Positions 14,258 to 16,121 of a stretch of 16,121 nucleotides of DNA are shown here, in pieces. The stretch comes from REEP01 sp964517265 (lineage in GTDB: Bacteria > Pseudomonadota > Alphaproteobacteria > Rhodospirillales > Defluviicoccaceae): positions 1 through 16,121 of the forward strand of contig CAZFBS010000055.1 in NCBI GenBank assembly GCA_964517265.1. Reading direction: 5' to 3'. The number at the start of each line of letters is the position of its first letter. Within the stretch, counting starts at the first letter, position 1. A program made the translations under genes and the position numbers. Below the pieces are notes generated by a model. The model had not been told where the DNA came from and ran no database searches. It saw only the letters and a list, made by a program, of their open reading frames with translations.

Positions 14258-15193
14258 ATGAAAATCGGGATTGTCGGGGCCGGCTTCGTCGGCAGCACCG
14301 CCGCTTTTGCCATGGTGATGTCGAACGTCGGCAGCGAAATCGTCATTGTCGACATCAACGAAGCGCTCGCCGCCGCTCAGGCGCAGGATGTCGTCCACGC
14401 CACCCCGTTTGCGGCCTCGATCGAGGTGCGCGCCGGCAGCTATGATGATCTTGATGATGCAGCCGTCGTCGTGCTGGCGGCGGGGGTCGGCCAGAAGCCG
14501 GGAGAGACGCGCATTCAGTTGCTGGACCGCAATGCCGCCGTCTTTGCCGATATCATTCCGAAGGTGCTGAGGGCGGCGCCGGACGCCATTTTGCTCGTTG
14601 CGACCAATCCGGTCGATATCATGACGCAGATCGCGACGCGGATCTCCGGGCTGCCGCCCGCCCGGGTGATCGGCTCGGGCACCATTCTCGATACCGCACG
14701 CTTTCGCTCCCTGCTGGCCGCCCATCTCGGGATCGCATCGCATTCCACCCATGCCTATGTGCTTGGCGAGCATGGCGACAGCGAGGTGCTGATCTGGTCG
14801 GGCGCGACCGCCGGCAACATCCCGATCCGCTCCTTCGCCGCCCAGGTGCGGGCGCCGATCACCGCCGAGGTCCGCGCCCGGATCGACGCCGGCGTCCGCC
14901 GTGCCGCCTACACGATCATCGACGGCAAGGGCGCGACCTATTACGGCATCGGCGCCGGCCTCGCCCGGCTCGCCGACGTCATTCTCGGCAACGAGCGGGC
15001 GGTGTTGACCGTCTCGACGGTGGCGGCCGAGGTCGAGGGGGTGAAGGATGTCGCCCTTTCGCTGCCGCGCATCGTCGGGCGCTCCGGCGTGATCACCGAC
15101 CTTGATCCGGTGATGGACGATGATGAGCGGGCGGCATTGCGCCGCAGCGCCGAGATCTTGGCAGAGGCGTTCAACGCAGTGACAGCCGTCTGA
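14258..15193 (+). CDS. ldh: L-lactate dehydrogenase-type NAD-dependent 2-hydroxyacid dehydrogenase
   Basis: Cytoplasmic LDH/MDH-superfamily enzyme of 311 residues. The Rossmann motif is GAGFVGS (7-13), with the NAD-selecting Asp at 32 (VIVDIN). The specificity loop reads VGQKPGETR, where Gln79 corresponds to the Gln102 that favours pyruvate/lactate, instead of the Arg of malate dehydrogenases. The catalytic parts ATNPVDIMT (115-123), DTARFR and GEHGDSE (His172) are intact. It therefore should interconvert pyruvate and L-lactate; allosteric control cannot be judged. The ATG at 14258 is preceded by AAGGAG 10 nt away, and the N-terminus fits the family exactly. It is separated from ubiD by a long structured leader and is followed 41 bp later by the patatin-like gene, with which it probably forms an operon. 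Confidence 0.9.
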   Translation: MKIGIVGAGFVGSTAAFAMVMSNVGSEIVIVDINEALAAAQAQDVVHATPFAASIEVRAGSYDDLDDAAVVVLAAGVGQKPGETRIQLLDRNAAVFADIIPKVLRAAPDAILLVATNPVDIMTQIATRISGLPPARVIGSGTILDTARFRSLLAAHLGIASHSTHAYVLGEHGDSEVLIWSGATAGNIPIRSFAAQVRAPITAEVRARIDAGVRRAAYTIIDGKGATYYGIGAGLARLADVILGNERAVLTVSTVAAEVEGVKDVALSLPRIVGRSGVITDLDPVMDDDERAALRRSAEILAEAFNAVTAV

Positions 15194-15234
15194 CGGCGGC
15201 CGGATCCCACCAGACCATCAGAAGGAGTTTTCGG

Positions 15235-16121
15235 ATGACCAAGTACGGCTTCGTCGCATCTGGCGGCGGCTATCGCAGCTTCTATACCGCGGGCGTGCTG
15301 GTGTGGCTGAAGCAACAGAACCTGCCCCTCGTCCACATCACCTCGACCAGCTCCGGCAACAACATCGTCCTCGACTATCTGCTGTGGGACTCCGAGACCG
15401 AGTCGTTGCCGCCGGTACTGACGCGGACCCTGCGGCTCAGCCTCAAGGACATCGCCTCGGTGTTCTCAAATTTCCTCGGCCTGCGCCCCTCGCTGATCCC
15501 GACCGGATCGCACCTGTTCACGGTCAACAAGGACAGCTGCCGCCAGTCCCTGCTGCTCGATGAGGAAGACCGCCGCCGCACCCTGAAGGCGCGCCTGGCT
15601 GAGGTGACGTGGGATATCGTTGCGACCAATCTGACGCAGCGCAAGGCACAGCCGTTTTCGGTCAACACGCTGCTGGCGGACATCAGCGATGTCAGCCTTG
15701 ATCGGTTCATGGATGTGTTCATCGCCGGGATTACGACCATTCCCTACTTCAAGGCGATCACCATCGACGGCGAATACTTCATCGAGGGCGGCTATCTCGA
15801 CAACACGCCGATGCGGACGATCTTCGAGAACCCGGAGGTCGATGAGATTATCGCGATCGATTTTACCGATTACGATTATCATCGCGAGATCGAGAAGATT
15901 TATGCCAGCAGCACCTTCACCCTGCCGCTCAACAGCATCGACATGCTGCTCCTCGTCAGCGACCTGCAGCTGACGCTGCCGAACGCGAAGATTTTCACCC
16001 AGGCGATGCTGATCAACGGGATGCTGGAGCAGATGGGCAAGGACAAGGCGGAGATCGGCGGGCGCACGTATTACCGCAAGCCGCTGCATATCCTGAAGCC
16101 GAAGGATCTGGAGAGCATGAC
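15235..16121 (+). CDS. Patatin-like phospholipase-fold protein, 3' end missing
   Basis: The first 295 residues of a patatin-like protein that continues past the window. The oxyanion-hole motif SGGGYRS (9-15) is clear, and ASGGGYRSFYTAGVL is typical of the patatin N-terminus. The nucleophile elbow is STSSG (37-41, Ser39), with Ser in place of the first Gly of GxSxG. The usual catalytic Asp-Gly-Gly appears as EGGYLDNTP (E184), that is Glu for Asp. Both changes could reduce or alter lipase activity. No signal peptide is seen, so it is probably cytoplasmic or peripheral. The ATG at 15235 has AAGGAG 7-8 nt upstream. It lies 41 bp after ldh on the same strand, suggesting co-transcription. The family name is secure, but activity and substrate are not. 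Confidence 0.83.
   Translation, partial: MTKYGFVASGGGYRSFYTAGVLVWLKQQNLPLVHITSTSSGNNIVLDYLLWDSETESLPPVLTRTLRLSLKDIASVFSNFLGLRPSLIPTGSHLFTVNKDSCRQSLLLDEEDRRRTLKARLAEVTWDIVATNLTQRKAQPFSVNTLLADISDVSLDRFMDVFIAGITTIPYFKAITIDGEYFIEGGYLDNTPMRTIFENPEVDEIIAIDFTDYDYHREIEKIYASSTFTLPLNSIDMLLLVSDLQLTLPNAKIFTQAMLINGMLEQMGKDKAEIGGRTYYRKPLHILKPKDLESM

Noticed and set aside
14066..14773. Minus-strand open frame opposite ldh (235 codons)
   Set aside because: Antisense shadow of a conserved LDH, caused by high third-position GC; no family features.

Overview
The window looks like chromosomal DNA of a GC-rich alphaproteobacterium, probably of the Rhodospirillales type. This is inferred from the lipid A/Kdo gene order, the high-GC codon use and the PlcP/Agt-like gene pair. 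No ribosomal or other phylogenetic marker is present, so the placement is tentative. No tRNA, rRNA, insertion sequence, integrase or CRISPR array was seen.

Left part (1-5391, minus strand): a compact lipid A / LPS core operon. Reading in the direction of transcription, it runs MsbA-like ABC exporter, DUF374 acyltransferase-like protein, WaaA (Kdo transferase), LpxK (lipid A 4'-kinase) and a late acyltransferase of the LpxL/HtrB family that leaves the window at base 1. The genes overlap or are separated by a few bases. Two of them appear to use TTG starts and one GTG.

Middle (5537-8461): a membrane-lipid remodelling cassette. A calcineurin-fold phosphoesterase of the PlcP/LpxH-like family and a GT4 glycosyltransferase resembling Agt overlap by 73 bp on the minus strand. 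A YegS/DgkB-type diacylglycerol kinase is transcribed divergently. Together they could release diacylglycerol from phospholipid, glycosylate it, or return it to phosphatidate. The shared 178-bp AT-rich intergenic region carries 11-bp-phased Pho-box-like half sites and two perfect palindromes, which suggests phosphate control.

Then (8472-9986, minus strand) comes a three-gene operon of small proteins: a DUF5132-like membrane protein, an HMA-fold/transmembrane protein with no metal-binding CxxC, and a long Ala/Gly/Val-rich helical protein. Its function is unknown and it is the most promising undescribed system here. A DUF1045 (2H phosphoesterase-like) gene follows at 10155-10841. Divergent from it is an unusual alpha/beta-hydrolase protein with a TPR-like tail (about 11016-12314).

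Right part (12405-16121, plus strand): ubiD (prenylated-FMN decarboxylase of ubiquinone synthesis), a 329-bp gap with two strong hairpins, an L-lactate dehydrogenase-type gene, and a patatin-like lipase-fold gene with altered catalytic motifs that runs off the end. Much of the window (lipid A, PlcP/Agt, kinase, patatin) concerns envelope lipids.
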